This document shows positions 35,623 to 42,985 of a DNA stretch of 42,985 nucleotides, in pieces. Numbering within the stretch: the stretch's first letter is position 1; every line of letters begins with the position of its first letter. The notes below the pieces were generated by a model that worked only from the letters and a program-made list of their open reading frames with translations, was not told the origin of the DNA and made no database searches. Origin of the DNA: JAWLCQ01 sp041687095 (lineage in GTDB: Bacteria; Planctomycetota; Phycisphaerae; SM23-33); contig JAWLCQ010000025.1 of the NCBI GenBank assembly GCA_041687095.1, forward strand, positions 1 through 42,985. The letters run 5' to 3'. A program made the translations under genes and the position numbers.

Positions 35623-36198
35623 TCAGGCGGGGTGGCCTTCGGCGGCGGCGCGGATTTCACGGACGAGTTCGTCGATGTCCAGCGGCTTGTCGAGGCAGAT
35701 GCGGGCGCCGCACTCGAGGATCCGTCGCTTGTTCTCCTCCTGCGTGTAGGCGGTCATGGCGATGATCTCGATGTGCCGCGTCTCCTCCTGGGACTTGATC
35801 AGCCGGCAGACCTCGAACCCGTCCATGCCCGGCATGCGGAGGTCGAGCACGACGACCTCGGGCTTCATCGTCGCCAGGATCGTTCCCGCGTGAAAGCCGT
35901 CCGGCGCCTCGATCGGTTCGTACTCGGGCAGGTGCTTGCGGACGGCGGAGGAGATCATGGTCCGCACGGCCTCCTCGTCGTCGACAATGAGCACCCGGTG
36001 GGGCCCGTTCTGGAGTTCCGCCGGGACGGGCATGTTGTGCTCGCGGAGGAAGCGGAGGAGGTCCTCGATCGCAACGCGCCGATGGCCGCCCGGGGTCCGG
36101 TGAGCCTTCAGCAGGCTCTGGTCGATCCAGTTGGCGACCGATCCAGGATCCACGTGCAGCATCTGCGCAATCATAAACGTAGACAAGTGCTTAGCCAC
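35623..36198 (-). CDS. Regulator with N-terminal MerR/excisionase-type HTH and C-terminal receiver
   Basis: A 191-residue protein. Residues about 4-55 are a helix-turn-helix of the MerR/BldC/excisionase kind (STFMIAQMLHVDPGSVANWID, wing TPGGHRRVAIEDLLRFL). Residues about 66-190 are a receiver domain with the acidic pair VDDEE, D119 in VLDLRMPGMDG, the switch threonine in AMTAYTQ, and K near CLDKPLD. The order HTH-receiver is the reverse of most response regulators. I start at GTG 36198, 7 nt after GAGG; GTG 36204 and ATG 36282 are in frame. It converges with the hybrid kinase and could receive its phosphate (inference). Confidence 0.88.
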   Translation of the reverse strand: MAKHLSTFMIAQMLHVDPGSVANWIDQSLLKAHRTPGGHRRVAIEDLLRFLREHNMPVPAELQNGPHRVLIVDDEEAVRTMISSAVRKHLPEYEPIEAPDGFHAGTILATMKPEVVVLDLRMPGMDGFEVCRLIKSQEETRHIEIIAMTAYTQEENKRRILECGARICLDKPLDIDELVREIRAAAEGHPA

Positions 36199-36290
36199 AG
36201 TCACACCTCGATCAGTAAAAGCCTTTGACGTGGTCGAGTCTTCACCAGGCGACATGGTCTGAACGCACGTATTCACGAGCATTCAAGCGT

Positions 36291-36318
36291 ATTATCGTCA
36301 AACCGTCCTGACGTGCAA
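36291..36318 (-). promoter_or_regulatory. Possible promoter of the HTH-receiver gene
   Basis: On the minus strand TTGCAC (36313-36318), 16 bp, GATAAT (36291-36296). The -10 box is good, the -35 box weak. A start near 36285 would give an 87-nt leader before GTG 36198 and argues against the ATG at 36282. Confidence 0.4.
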
Positions 36319-36467
36319 AACAAAATCCGAATACTCGGTGCAGATTTCCTCACCGCGGCACAGGGGGCGGAGGGCGGAACGGCCGAAACATGGCAGCGCG
36401 CTGTGCGGGGCAGGGCCAGTCGGCAACCCAGGCGCCTCCGCCTGTCCAAATCCGAAATCCGAAGCAC

Positions 36468-37086
36468 GTAACCGTTCACGGGAGTGCGGGTGAGGAGCCC
36501 CGCACCGCCTCGAAAAAGGGGACAGGCACCTGCGCGGCGAGAAGCATGCCGCTGCGGAGCCCGTCCCCTTTTTCGAGGCTCCCTGCGCCATCCCGCCTTC
36601 GGATCCCGGCAGACCCTTGTCTTCACGCCTTCGCGAACCGCCAAAGGTGGACGAAGGCGTGAAAGAAAGGGGCTCACGGGAACCAGGGCGAAGGGGATAC
36701 CGCGGCCCCGGCTCCTCCCCCCACCGGCCCCGTGCCGGTGGTAAACGGCTACCAACTACAGCGGCGGCGGCCTGCGATTCCCCTCTTCCTCCTGCTCCCC
36801 ACCGACCCCGCGTCGGTGGTAAGCCGGCTCCCTTACTACGGGATCGTCCACGGGCGCGGACGATGCGCGGACCGTGCGCGCCGGCGGTAGTCGAGAGCCG
36901 TTTGAACCACCGACGCGGGGTCGGTGGGGGAAAAGAAGAAGGAGATCCGTGGGGGCCTGCGTGTAGTCAATAGCCGCTTACCACCGGCACGGGGCCGGTG
37001 GGGAGCCGTGGGAAGAGAGCAGGGCCGGTGGGGGGGCTGGGGCGGCGGACGACTCTCCCCAACCCCCGGCCACCGTGAACGGTTAC
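36468..37086. repeat. Type A terminal-inverted-repeat element, copy 2, with a nested palindrome
   Basis: It begins with GTAACCGTTCACG (36468-36480). 36468-36665 is closely similar to the reverse complement of 9570-9780. The expected right end is displaced to 37074-37086 (CGTGAACGGTTAC). The intervening 36680-37070 holds two nested pairs of 21-bp palindromes: CCACCGGCCCCGTGCCGGTGG (36721-36741, complement 36981-37001) and CCACCGACCCCGCGTCGGTGG (36799-36819, complement 36907-36927), with further complementary stretches between. The 36319-37236 region otherwise shows no gene. Confidence 0.8.
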
Positions 37087-37236
37087 GGGTTTCGGATTTG
37101 GGACGCTTCCAGCGGGTGCGAGGACTCGCCGGGCTCCCACCAGGAACCAGAAACCACCGGCCCCCCGGGCGAAAGCAGTTGCAAATACCCTCCCGGATCG
37201 GGTACGCAACAGGGGCATTCTTGCAGGAGTTGCCTT

Positions 37237-38604
37237 ATGAAGAGCCCGATTCTCTGGTCGTGCCTGCTCGCCGTCTCGCTGCTGCTGGGGGCGTGCGGCG
37301 GGGAGGACCGTTCGGCCGACACCGATACGCTCGTCGTCCTGACCCCGCACAACGATGCGATCCAGGCCGAGTTCGCCCGCGCCTTCCGCGCCCACTACCA
37401 GGCCACCATCGGCCGCGAGGTCGAGATCGACTGGCGGCCCATGGGCAGCCGCGAGATGCTCGAACTGCTCCGCAACTCCTACGCGCGGACGGAGGCCCCG
37501 GGTTACGACGTGGTCTTCGGGGGCGGGGAGAACGTGTTCATGGCCCTGGCGGAGGCGGGCCTCCTCGTCCCGGCCGACCTGGACGCCGACACCCTGGCGC
37601 AGATCCCCGCGCGGCACGCGGGGCAGCCCTTCCGCGACCCGCAGAACCGCTGGATCGGCTCGGCCGTCAGCGGGTTTGGGTTCCTCTACCGCACGGACCT
37701 GCTGGAGATGCGGGGCGTGGCGCCCCCGACGAAGTGGGAGGATTTGGGGGCCCCGGCGATGTACGACATGCTCGCGCTGGCCGATCCGACGCAGTCGGGT
37801 TCGGTGGCGGCGGCGTATGAGATGGTGATCCTGTCGGCCCCGACATGGGAGCAGGGCTGGGCCAAGCTGCTGAGCATCATGGGCAACGCCAAGAAGTTCC
37901 TCGACTCCGCCAGCAAGTCCGCCGATGCCCCCCGCATGGGCGAGGCGCCGGTGGCGATGTGCATCGACTTCTACGGCCAGACCCGGGCGGTCGCGAACCC
38001 CGACAAGCTCCGCTTCGCCGTTCCCTCCGGGCAGAGCGCGTACAGCACCGACCCCGTGGGGGTGCTGAAGAACGCCCCCGGCCCCGCCGTCGCCCAGGAG
38101 TTCGTCCGCTTCGTCCTGTCCCCCGACGCCCAGGCCCTGTGGGCCCTGCCCAAGGGGCATCCCAAGGGCCCCGTCGAGTACGAACTCGGCCGCCAGCCGG
38201 TGCGACGCGACGTGTACGAGCTGTACGGGAAGGACTTCCTGCCCTGGACGGTCAATCCCTATGCGGCCGGCGAGCCCGGGGCGGGGACCGACGGGGGGGC
38301 GAACATGACCGTGGACCCCCAGTACCGCCTCACGATCTCGCAGGTGCTGGGGCGGCTGGTGAAGGCGGCCGCCATCGACAACTCCGCGGGGCTGCGGGCG
38401 GCGAAGAAGAGGGTCCTGGAGAGCAACGACCCCGCCCTCCTCGCGGAGTTCGCCCGCCTGCCCGACAACGCCGACACCATCGAGGACCTGCGGGCGGTGG
38501 GGGCGATCCTCACCGATGAGTCCCGCAAGGGCGACGCCGACCGCATCCTCACCGACTGGCAGCGGTTCTTCCGCGACAAGTACGCCTCCATCGTGGCCCC
38601 GTGA
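37237..38604 (+). CDS. ABC transporter substrate-binding lipoprotein, ferric/family-1 type
   Basis: A 455-residue extracellular binding protein. The signal peptide ends in the lipobox LLGAC with C20 as the lipid-modified residue. Family-1 features include VVLTPHNDAIQAEFARAF, YDVVFGGGENVFMALAEAGLL, GFGFLYRTDLL and a TWEQGWAKL segment. Tyr residues that would bind iron directly are not evident, so the ligand may be an iron complex, a polyamine or a sugar-related anion. The ATG at 37237 has AGGAG 7 nt upstream. The stop overlaps the permease start by 4 bp (GTGA). Confidence 0.9.
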   Translation: MKSPILWSCLLAVSLLLGACGGEDRSADTDTLVVLTPHNDAIQAEFARAFRAHYQATIGREVEIDWRPMGSREMLELLRNSYARTEAPGYDVVFGGGENVFMALAEAGLLVPADLDADTLAQIPARHAGQPFRDPQNRWIGSAVSGFGFLYRTDLLEMRGVAPPTKWEDLGAPAMYDMLALADPTQSGSVAAAYEMVILSAPTWEQGWAKLLSIMGNAKKFLDSASKSADAPRMGEAPVAMCIDFYGQTRAVANPDKLRFAVPSGQSAYSTDPVGVLKNAPGPAVAQEFVRFVLSPDAQALWALPKGHPKGPVEYELGRQPVRRDVYELYGKDFLPWTVNPYAAGEPGAGTDGGANMTVDPQYRLTISQVLGRLVKAAAIDNSAGLRAAKKRVLESNDPALLAEFARLPDNADTIEDLRAVGAILTDESRKGDADRILTDWQRFFRDKYASIVAP

Positions 38605-40352
38605 GAAACCTACCCCCCACCAGACTGCCTGCCGGACCGGGGCCGCGCCCCCCCCTGCGCCCGCTGCCGATGCTGCTGGCCGCGTTCATCGCGGCGTTCC
38701 TGGCGGCGTTCTTCCTGGCGCCGCTGGGGCTGGTGATCGGGCGCGGGTTCGTCTACCAGGACCGCGTCTCGTTCGAGTGGTTCCAGCGGATCTTCACCAA
38801 CGAGATCCTCCGCGAGGAGTTCGTCAACACGCTGCTGCTGGCGTGCGCGGCGACGGGGTTGTCGGTCCTGCTGGGCGTGCCGCTGGCGCTGCTGCGGGGG
38901 CGGACGCGCTTCCGGGGCCAGTCGCTGCTGGGCGTGCTGGTGCTGATCCCGCTGATCCTCCCCCCGTTCGTGGGGGCGCTGGCGATCCGGCAGATCTTCA
39001 GCCAGTACGGCGTGCTGAATATGTACCTGGCGCACCTGGGGATCCTGGACTTCCGCGCCGCCGCCCCGCCCGACTGGCTGCTGGAGGGCGGGTTCTGGGG
39101 CGTGGCGATCCTCCAGACGCTGCACCTGTTCCCCATCATGTACCTCAACACGTCGGCGGCGTTGGCGAACATCGACCCCGCCTACACCCAGGCCGCCCGC
39201 AACCTCGGGGCCGGGCCCCTCCGCACGTTCTTCCGCATCACCCTCCCGCTCCTGCGCCCGGGCCTGTTCGCCGGGGGCACCATCGTCTTCATCTGGGCGT
39301 TCACGGACATCGGCACGCCCCTGATGCTCCAGTACAACCGCCTCATCCCCGTCACCATCTTCAACGAACTCAAGACCATCGACTACTCGGGCAAGGTCTT
39401 CGCCCTGGTGTTCGTGCTGCTGTCGGCGTCGGTGGGGCTGTACGTGATGGGCAAGTTCGTCTTCGGGCGGTCCATCGGGGCGGAGTCGTCCAAAGCCTCC
39501 ACCGCCGCCGAGACCCGCCCGCTGGGGATCCTGGGCACGCTCCTGGCGTGGGTGGGGTTCGGCAGCGTCGTCCTGATCGCCATCCTCCCGCACATCGGGG
39601 TGGTCCTCATCGCCGTGGCGGACGAGTGGACGGGCACGATCCTGCCCGAGGCGTACACGTGGCGGCACCTGGCGGCGGTGTTCCAGGACCAGGCCACCTA
39701 CCGCTCGATCCTCAACAGCATCAAGTACGCGGGGGTGGCGACGGCGGTGGACGTGGTGCTGGGTTGCGTTGCGGCGTGGCTGATCGTGCGGTCCCGCATC
39801 TGGGGGCGGGGCGTGCTGGACTCGCTGGCCATGCTCCCCCTCGCCGTCCCGGGCCTGATCCTGGCGGCGGGGTACATCATCCTGACCGTCCGCGGGTCGC
39901 TTTTGGAGTCCATCGGCCCCCTGGGCAACCCGTTCGGGATCCTGGTCATCGCCTACTCCGTCCGCCGCCTGCCGTTCATGCTCCGCGGGGTGGCGGCGGG
40001 GCTGCAGCAGGTGCCCGAGTCGCTGGAGGAGGCCGCCCGCAACCTCGGCAGCCGCCCCGCCGGGGCCGCCCTGCGCATCACCGTGCCCCTCATCGCCGCC
40101 AACATCATCGCCGCCGGGGTGCTCACCTTCTCCTTCGCCATGCTCGAGGTCAGCGACTCGCTCATCCTGGCGCAGCGGCAGGTGCACTTCCCGATCACCA
40201 AGATGATCTACGAGCTGTTCAACGCCGGCACGCCCCAGGCGGTGCACATGGCGGCGGCGCTGGGCGTCTACGGCATGTTCCTGCTGGGCGGGACGATGGC
40301 CCTGGCGACGCTGCTGCTGGGGCGGAGGCTGGGGGCGATCTTCCGAGCCTGA
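38601..40352 (+). CDS. ABC transporter permease, fused double-domain (FbpB/SfuB type)
   Basis: A 583-residue membrane protein with two MetI-type permease halves, about 12 helices. Each half has an EAA-like loop for the ATPase: AARNLGAGPLRTFFRITLP (about 200-220) and LEEAARNLGSRPAGAALRI (about 475-495). The linker between halves (about 290-310) is Ser/Thr/Ala-rich. This fused layout is typical of ferric-iron and some thiamine or sugar-phosphate importers. The start is GTG 38601 within the 3' end of the binding-protein gene. The ATPase gene follows after 499 bp of repeats. Confidence 0.92.
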   Translation: MRNLPPTRLPAGPGPRPPLRPLPMLLAAFIAAFLAAFFLAPLGLVIGRGFVYQDRVSFEWFQRIFTNEILREEFVNTLLLACAATGLSVLLGVPLALLRGRTRFRGQSLLGVLVLIPLILPPFVGALAIRQIFSQYGVLNMYLAHLGILDFRAAAPPDWLLEGGFWGVAILQTLHLFPIMYLNTSAALANIDPAYTQAARNLGAGPLRTFFRITLPLLRPGLFAGGTIVFIWAFTDIGTPLMLQYNRLIPVTIFNELKTIDYSGKVFALVFVLLSASVGLYVMGKFVFGRSIGAESSKASTAAETRPLGILGTLLAWVGFGSVVLIAILPHIGVVLIAVADEWTGTILPEAYTWRHLAAVFQDQATYRSILNSIKYAGVATAVDVVLGCVAAWLIVRSRIWGRGVLDSLAMLPLAVPGLILAAGYIILTVRGSLLESIGPLGNPFGILVIAYSVRRLPFMLRGVAAGLQQVPESLEEAARNLGSRPAGAALRITVPLIAANIIAAGVLTFSFAMLEVSDSLILAQRQVHFPITKMIYELFNAGTPQAVHMAAALGVYGMFLLGGTMALATLLLGRRLGAIFRA

Positions 40353-40368
40353 TGGTGGTTGCCCGGGA

Positions 40369-40812
40369 GAAATCCGAAACTCGAAATCCGAAATCCGAAA
40401 CAAACTCAAAGCACGAAATCTGAATGACAGAAACCAGGAACCAGGAACCGGGAACCAGGAACCAGGAACCGGGAACCAGGAACCGGGAACCAGGAACCAG
40501 GAACCAGGAACTGGGCGTAACCCCTCTCCCCCCGGGGAGAGGTGCCGAGCGCAGCGAGGCGGTGAGGGGGCGCCCGGAAGACGAGAACGGTCTGGAACCG
40601 GGAAACAGAAACCAGGAACCTGGAACCGGGAACCAGGAGCCAGGAAAGCAAGGAACCGAAACAAAGGGAATGGTCGTCCCTAAGCCCACCGACTGCGTCG
40701 GTGGGATGCGTTCGAACGGGAGTAACGTCTGCTGCGTATCTCCCCGTTTCGGTCATTGGGATTTGCCGTTTCGGATTGGTTTCGGATTTCGTGCTTCGGA
40801 GTTCGGATTTGG
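40369..40812. repeat. Composite repeat inside the ABC transporter operon
   Basis: From the left: AAATCCGAAACTCG tracts (40369-40420), many GAACCAGGAACCGG units (40433-40512), a 72-bp block (40519-40590) that is the reverse complement of 27061-27132 with one mismatch, more GGAACC units (40592-40650), a palindrome CCCACCGACTGCGTCGGTGGG (40685-40705), and inverted TTTCGGATTT tracts (40763-40812). The two outer tracts are complementary, so the whole is one nested inverted element. No gene is seen. Confidence 0.8.
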
Positions 40813-40851
40813 AGCGTCGTGCGAGCCTAAGAGCACGCGGAGCCGCAGGAC

Positions 40852-41970
40852 ATGAGTGAACCGACCCATCAGAACATCCTCCTTCAGGACCTGACGAAGA
40901 TCTACGGCCGCGGCGGATCGGCCGTCGAGGCCGTCTCGCACGTGGACCTCGACATCGCCGCCGGGGAGCTGTTCTTCCTGCTGGGCCCCAGCGGGTGCGG
41001 GAAGACCACGCTGCTGCGGATGATCGCCGGGCTCATCACGCCCTCGGGCGGGTGCGTCCGCTTCGGGGACCGCGACGTCACCTACCTGCCCGTCGAGGAC
41101 CGCAACACCGCGATGGTGTTCCAGAACTACGCCCTCTGGCCGCACATGACGGTGGGGCAGAACGTGGAGTTCGGCCCGCGGATGCGCAAGGCGCCCGCCC
41201 CCGAGCGCCGCCGCCTGGCCGCCGAGAGCCTCCAGCGCGTGGAGATGGAGGACTACGCCCGCCGCCGCCCCAACCAGCTCTCCGGGGGGCAGCAGCAGCG
41301 CGTCGCCCTCGCCCGCGCCCTCGCCGCCCGCCCCGCCTGCCTGCTGCTCGACGAGCCCCTCAGCAACCTCGACGCCCGCCTCCGCCTGCACATGCGCGGA
41401 CAGCTCCGCGGGCTCGTCAAGTCCACCGGCACCACGGGCATCTACGTGACCCACGACCAGAAGGAGGCGCTCTCGATGGCCGACCGCATCGCCGTCATGC
41501 GCGGCGGGAAGGTCGTCCAGGTCGGTACGCCCGAGGCGCTCTACAACCGCCCCGCGACGCACTTCGTCGCCGACTTCCTCGGGGAGGCCAACTTCCTCCC
41601 CGGCACGCTCCTCGCCCGCTCGCCCCACAGCGTCGTCCAGACGCCCGGGGCGATCGTGCGGGGACCGGAGACCGACCTGCCCGAGAACGCGGCGGTGAGC
41701 GTCTGCGTCCGCCCCGAGCGGATCCGCCTCGTCCCCGCCGCCCAGCACGCGCCCCGCGAGGGCGAGTCGGCGATCGACGGGACGGTGGCGTCCTGCACGT
41801 TCCTGGGCGAGATCCGCCAGTACGTCGTCCGCCTGGGCGCGGGGGGCACGTGGCGGGTCACCAGCCTCTCCGACGCCTCCGGCGGATTGGGGGCGGGCCA
41901 GAGCGTCAAGCTCACCTTCCGCCCGCAGGACGCGGCGTTGCTGGCGGGGGGCGTTCCTGACAAGATCTAG
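40852..41970 (+). CDS. ABC transporter ATPase, FbpC/PotA type
   Basis: A 372-residue ATPase that powers the permease encoded at 38601-40352. Walker A is GPSGCGKTT, the Q-loop is VFQNYALWPHMTV, the signature is LSGGQQQRVALARAL, Walker B is CLLLDEPLSNLD, and the switch His is in YVTHDQKEAL. The C-terminal ~110 residues are a TOBE regulatory domain (VRPERIRLVP, CTFLGEIRQYVV). The start ATG 40852 is preceded by GCAGGA. Repeats now separate it from the permease gene, so it may have its own promoter. Confidence 0.95.
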   Translation: MSEPTHQNILLQDLTKIYGRGGSAVEAVSHVDLDIAAGELFFLLGPSGCGKTTLLRMIAGLITPSGGCVRFGDRDVTYLPVEDRNTAMVFQNYALWPHMTVGQNVEFGPRMRKAPAPERRRLAAESLQRVEMEDYARRRPNQLSGGQQQRVALARALAARPACLLLDEPLSNLDARLRLHMRGQLRGLVKSTGTTGIYVTHDQKEALSMADRIAVMRGGKVVQVGTPEALYNRPATHFVADFLGEANFLPGTLLARSPHSVVQTPGAIVRGPETDLPENAAVSVCVRPERIRLVPAAQHAPREGESAIDGTVASCTFLGEIRQYVVRLGAGGTWRVTSLSDASGGLGAGQSVKLTFRPQDAALLAGGVPDKI

Positions 41971-41992
41971 TGCAACTGGGCGCAACCTGATT

Positions 41993-42240
41993 ACCGCAAA
42001 GGACGCAAAGGACGCAAAGGAAAGCGGGTATTTGTTCACGGGATAGCGTGGGTGCCACCCTCAAGCGGCGCTGTCTGCCGCTTGGGGGTGCTGCGGCCTC
42101 CCGGAGCAGCACCCTCAAGCCGCGAAAAGCATGCGGCTTGAGGGTGGCACCCATACCAACGCGCCCTGCCGTGAACGGTTACGAAAGCGGATCGGACGGA
42201 GGCACTTCGTCCTCTCCGCGTTCTTTGCGTTCTTTGCGGT
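41993..42240. repeat. Type B terminal-inverted-repeat element, copy 2, inside an ACCGCAAAG element
   Basis: Outer arms: ACCGCAAAGGACGCAAAGG (41993-42020) and TTCTTTGCGTTCTTTGCGGT (42221-42240). Between them, 42028-42182 is a type B element with a decayed left end (GTATTTGTTCACG) and a perfect right end (CGTGAACGGTTAC, 42170-42182) around the GGGTGCCACCCTCAAGC core. The outer arms match the family at 20750-20881, so type B appears to have inserted in its loop. This fills the 41971-42273 gap. Confidence 0.85.
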
Positions 42241-42273
42241 GAATCTCCCGACCGTTCCTGAGGAGTGAAAGTA

Positions 42274-42985
42274 ATGAACATCGGCTATCGCAAGATCCAC
42301 CTGGACTTCCACACGCACCCCGCGATGCAGGGCGTGTGCTCGCGGTTTGACCCCGACCGCTTCGCCGACACGCTCGCCGATGCCGGCGTCGACTGCGTGG
42401 TGCTCTTCGCCAAGGGCCACTACGGGTTCGCGTTCTTCCAGGACTGCCGCACCAACCCCGTCCACCCGCACCTGGAGAAGGACTTCCTGCCCCTCGCCGC
42501 CGAGGCGTGCCGCCAGCGCGGGATCGCCACCGAGGCCTACATCAGCGTCTGCTGCGACTACCAGGCGTTCCTCCAGCACCCCGACTGGTCCTGCCGCACC
42601 GCCGACGGATCCATCGCCCGCTGGTCGCAGGTCAGCGTCCTGCTGGACCTGGCGAGCCCCCTGCTCGACGAGGTCGTCCTGCCCTTCACCCGCGAGGTCG
42701 TCGAGCGGATGGGCGTCGACGGGCTGTGGTTCGATATCGTCATGTACCCCAACGACGCGTTCTACAGCGAGCACCTCACCCGCGAACTGAACCGCCGCAA
42801 CCTGCCCGATACGCCCGCCGCCCGCGGGCAGCTCGCCCGCGAGGTCACCCTTACCGCCCAGCAGCGCCTCTTCGACGCCGCCCGCGCCATCCGCCCCGAC
42901 ATCACCGTCCTGTTCAACAACCAGGCCATCCTCGGGGACCCGCGTGCGTACCCGTTCAACGACGTCATCGAGATCGAGTCCGACC
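42274..42985 (+). CDS. Glycosidase-like TIM-barrel protein, 3' part missing
   Basis: 237 residues are visible before the window ends. The start KIHLDFHTHPAMQG, LFAKGHYGFAFFQDC, EAYISVCCDYQAF and DGLWFDIVMYPND resemble the GHL6/alpha-L-fucosidase-like glycoside hydrolases. WFDI holds a likely catalytic or substrate-binding Asp. No signal peptide is present, so it is probably cytoplasmic. AGGAG stands 8 nt before the ATG (42274). It follows the ABC transporter on the same strand; a link to import of a carbohydrate is possible but weak because the binding protein looks ferric-type. Confidence 0.75.
   Translation, partial: MNIGYRKIHLDFHTHPAMQGVCSRFDPDRFADTLADAGVDCVVLFAKGHYGFAFFQDCRTNPVHPHLEKDFLPLAAEACRQRGIATEAYISVCCDYQAFLQHPDWSCRTADGSIARWSQVSVLLDLASPLLDEVVLPFTREVVERMGVDGLWFDIVMYPNDAFYSEHLTRELNRRNLPDTPAARGQLAREVTLTAQQRLFDAARAIRPDITVLFNNQAILGDPRAYPFNDVIEIESD

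Noticed and set aside
36298..36755. Small frames within the repeat-rich gap before the ABC transporter
   Set aside because: They translate the palindromic repeats themselves, and similar products arise from the other copy at 9570-9780, so they reflect repeat sequence rather than genes.

Overview
The window looks like chromosome of a GC-rich member of the Planctomycetota, perhaps a Phycisphaerae-like lineage (inference). The evidence is an N-terminal LEPR-XLL motif on a large extracellular protein, a DUF1570 metalloprotease, a cytosolic sulfatase beside esterases, a very large secreted glycosidase-like protein, and many dispersed palindromic intergenic repeats. No rRNA, tRNA, CRISPR array or prophage was seen. 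The first and last genes are cut by the window edges.

Layout. 1-1027: 5' end of a uroporphyrinogen-decarboxylase-family gene and a REP-associated tyrosine transposase (RAYT) flanked by its probable REP sequences. 1377-6673: ispG and a 1357-residue secreted protein. 6892-9462: a polyamine pair, an ornithine/lysine decarboxylase followed by a deoxyhypusine-synthase homologue. 9798-13076: sulfatase and two alpha/beta hydrolases. 13237-18142: ppdK and leuA, divergently transcribed from well-formed sigma70-type promoters. The leuA leader encodes a 19-residue leucine-rich peptide and mutually exclusive hairpins, which is a classical transcription attenuator. 18334-19548: DUF1570 peptidase. 19755-24097: rnfD-G-E-A-B without rnfC. 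24599-28257: polysaccharide genes (ABC-2 permease, family 2 glycosyltransferase, rmlA). 28307-30526: LEPR-XLL glucose/sorbosone-dehydrogenase-like propeller with seven 43-residue C-terminal repeats. 30684-35355: a stressosome operon, rsbR-rsbS-rsbT, an ATPase-SpoIIE phosphatase, and a hybrid histidine kinase. 35623-36198: an HTH-receiver regulator. 37237-41970: a ferric-type ABC transporter. 42274-end: a glycosidase-like gene.

How the parts fit. Rnf would couple ferredoxin and NADH to an ion gradient, and PpdK interconverts pyruvate and PEP, which suits an anaerobic or facultative fermentative life. The sulfatase, esterases and large secreted proteins point to use of sulfated or acylated polysaccharides. 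The stressosome block and the hybrid kinase form one signalling unit.

Nearly every gap over about 150 bp is filled by palindromic or tandem repeats, some in reverse-complement copies many kilobases apart and some nested in one another. Several supply the stop codons of neighbouring genes.
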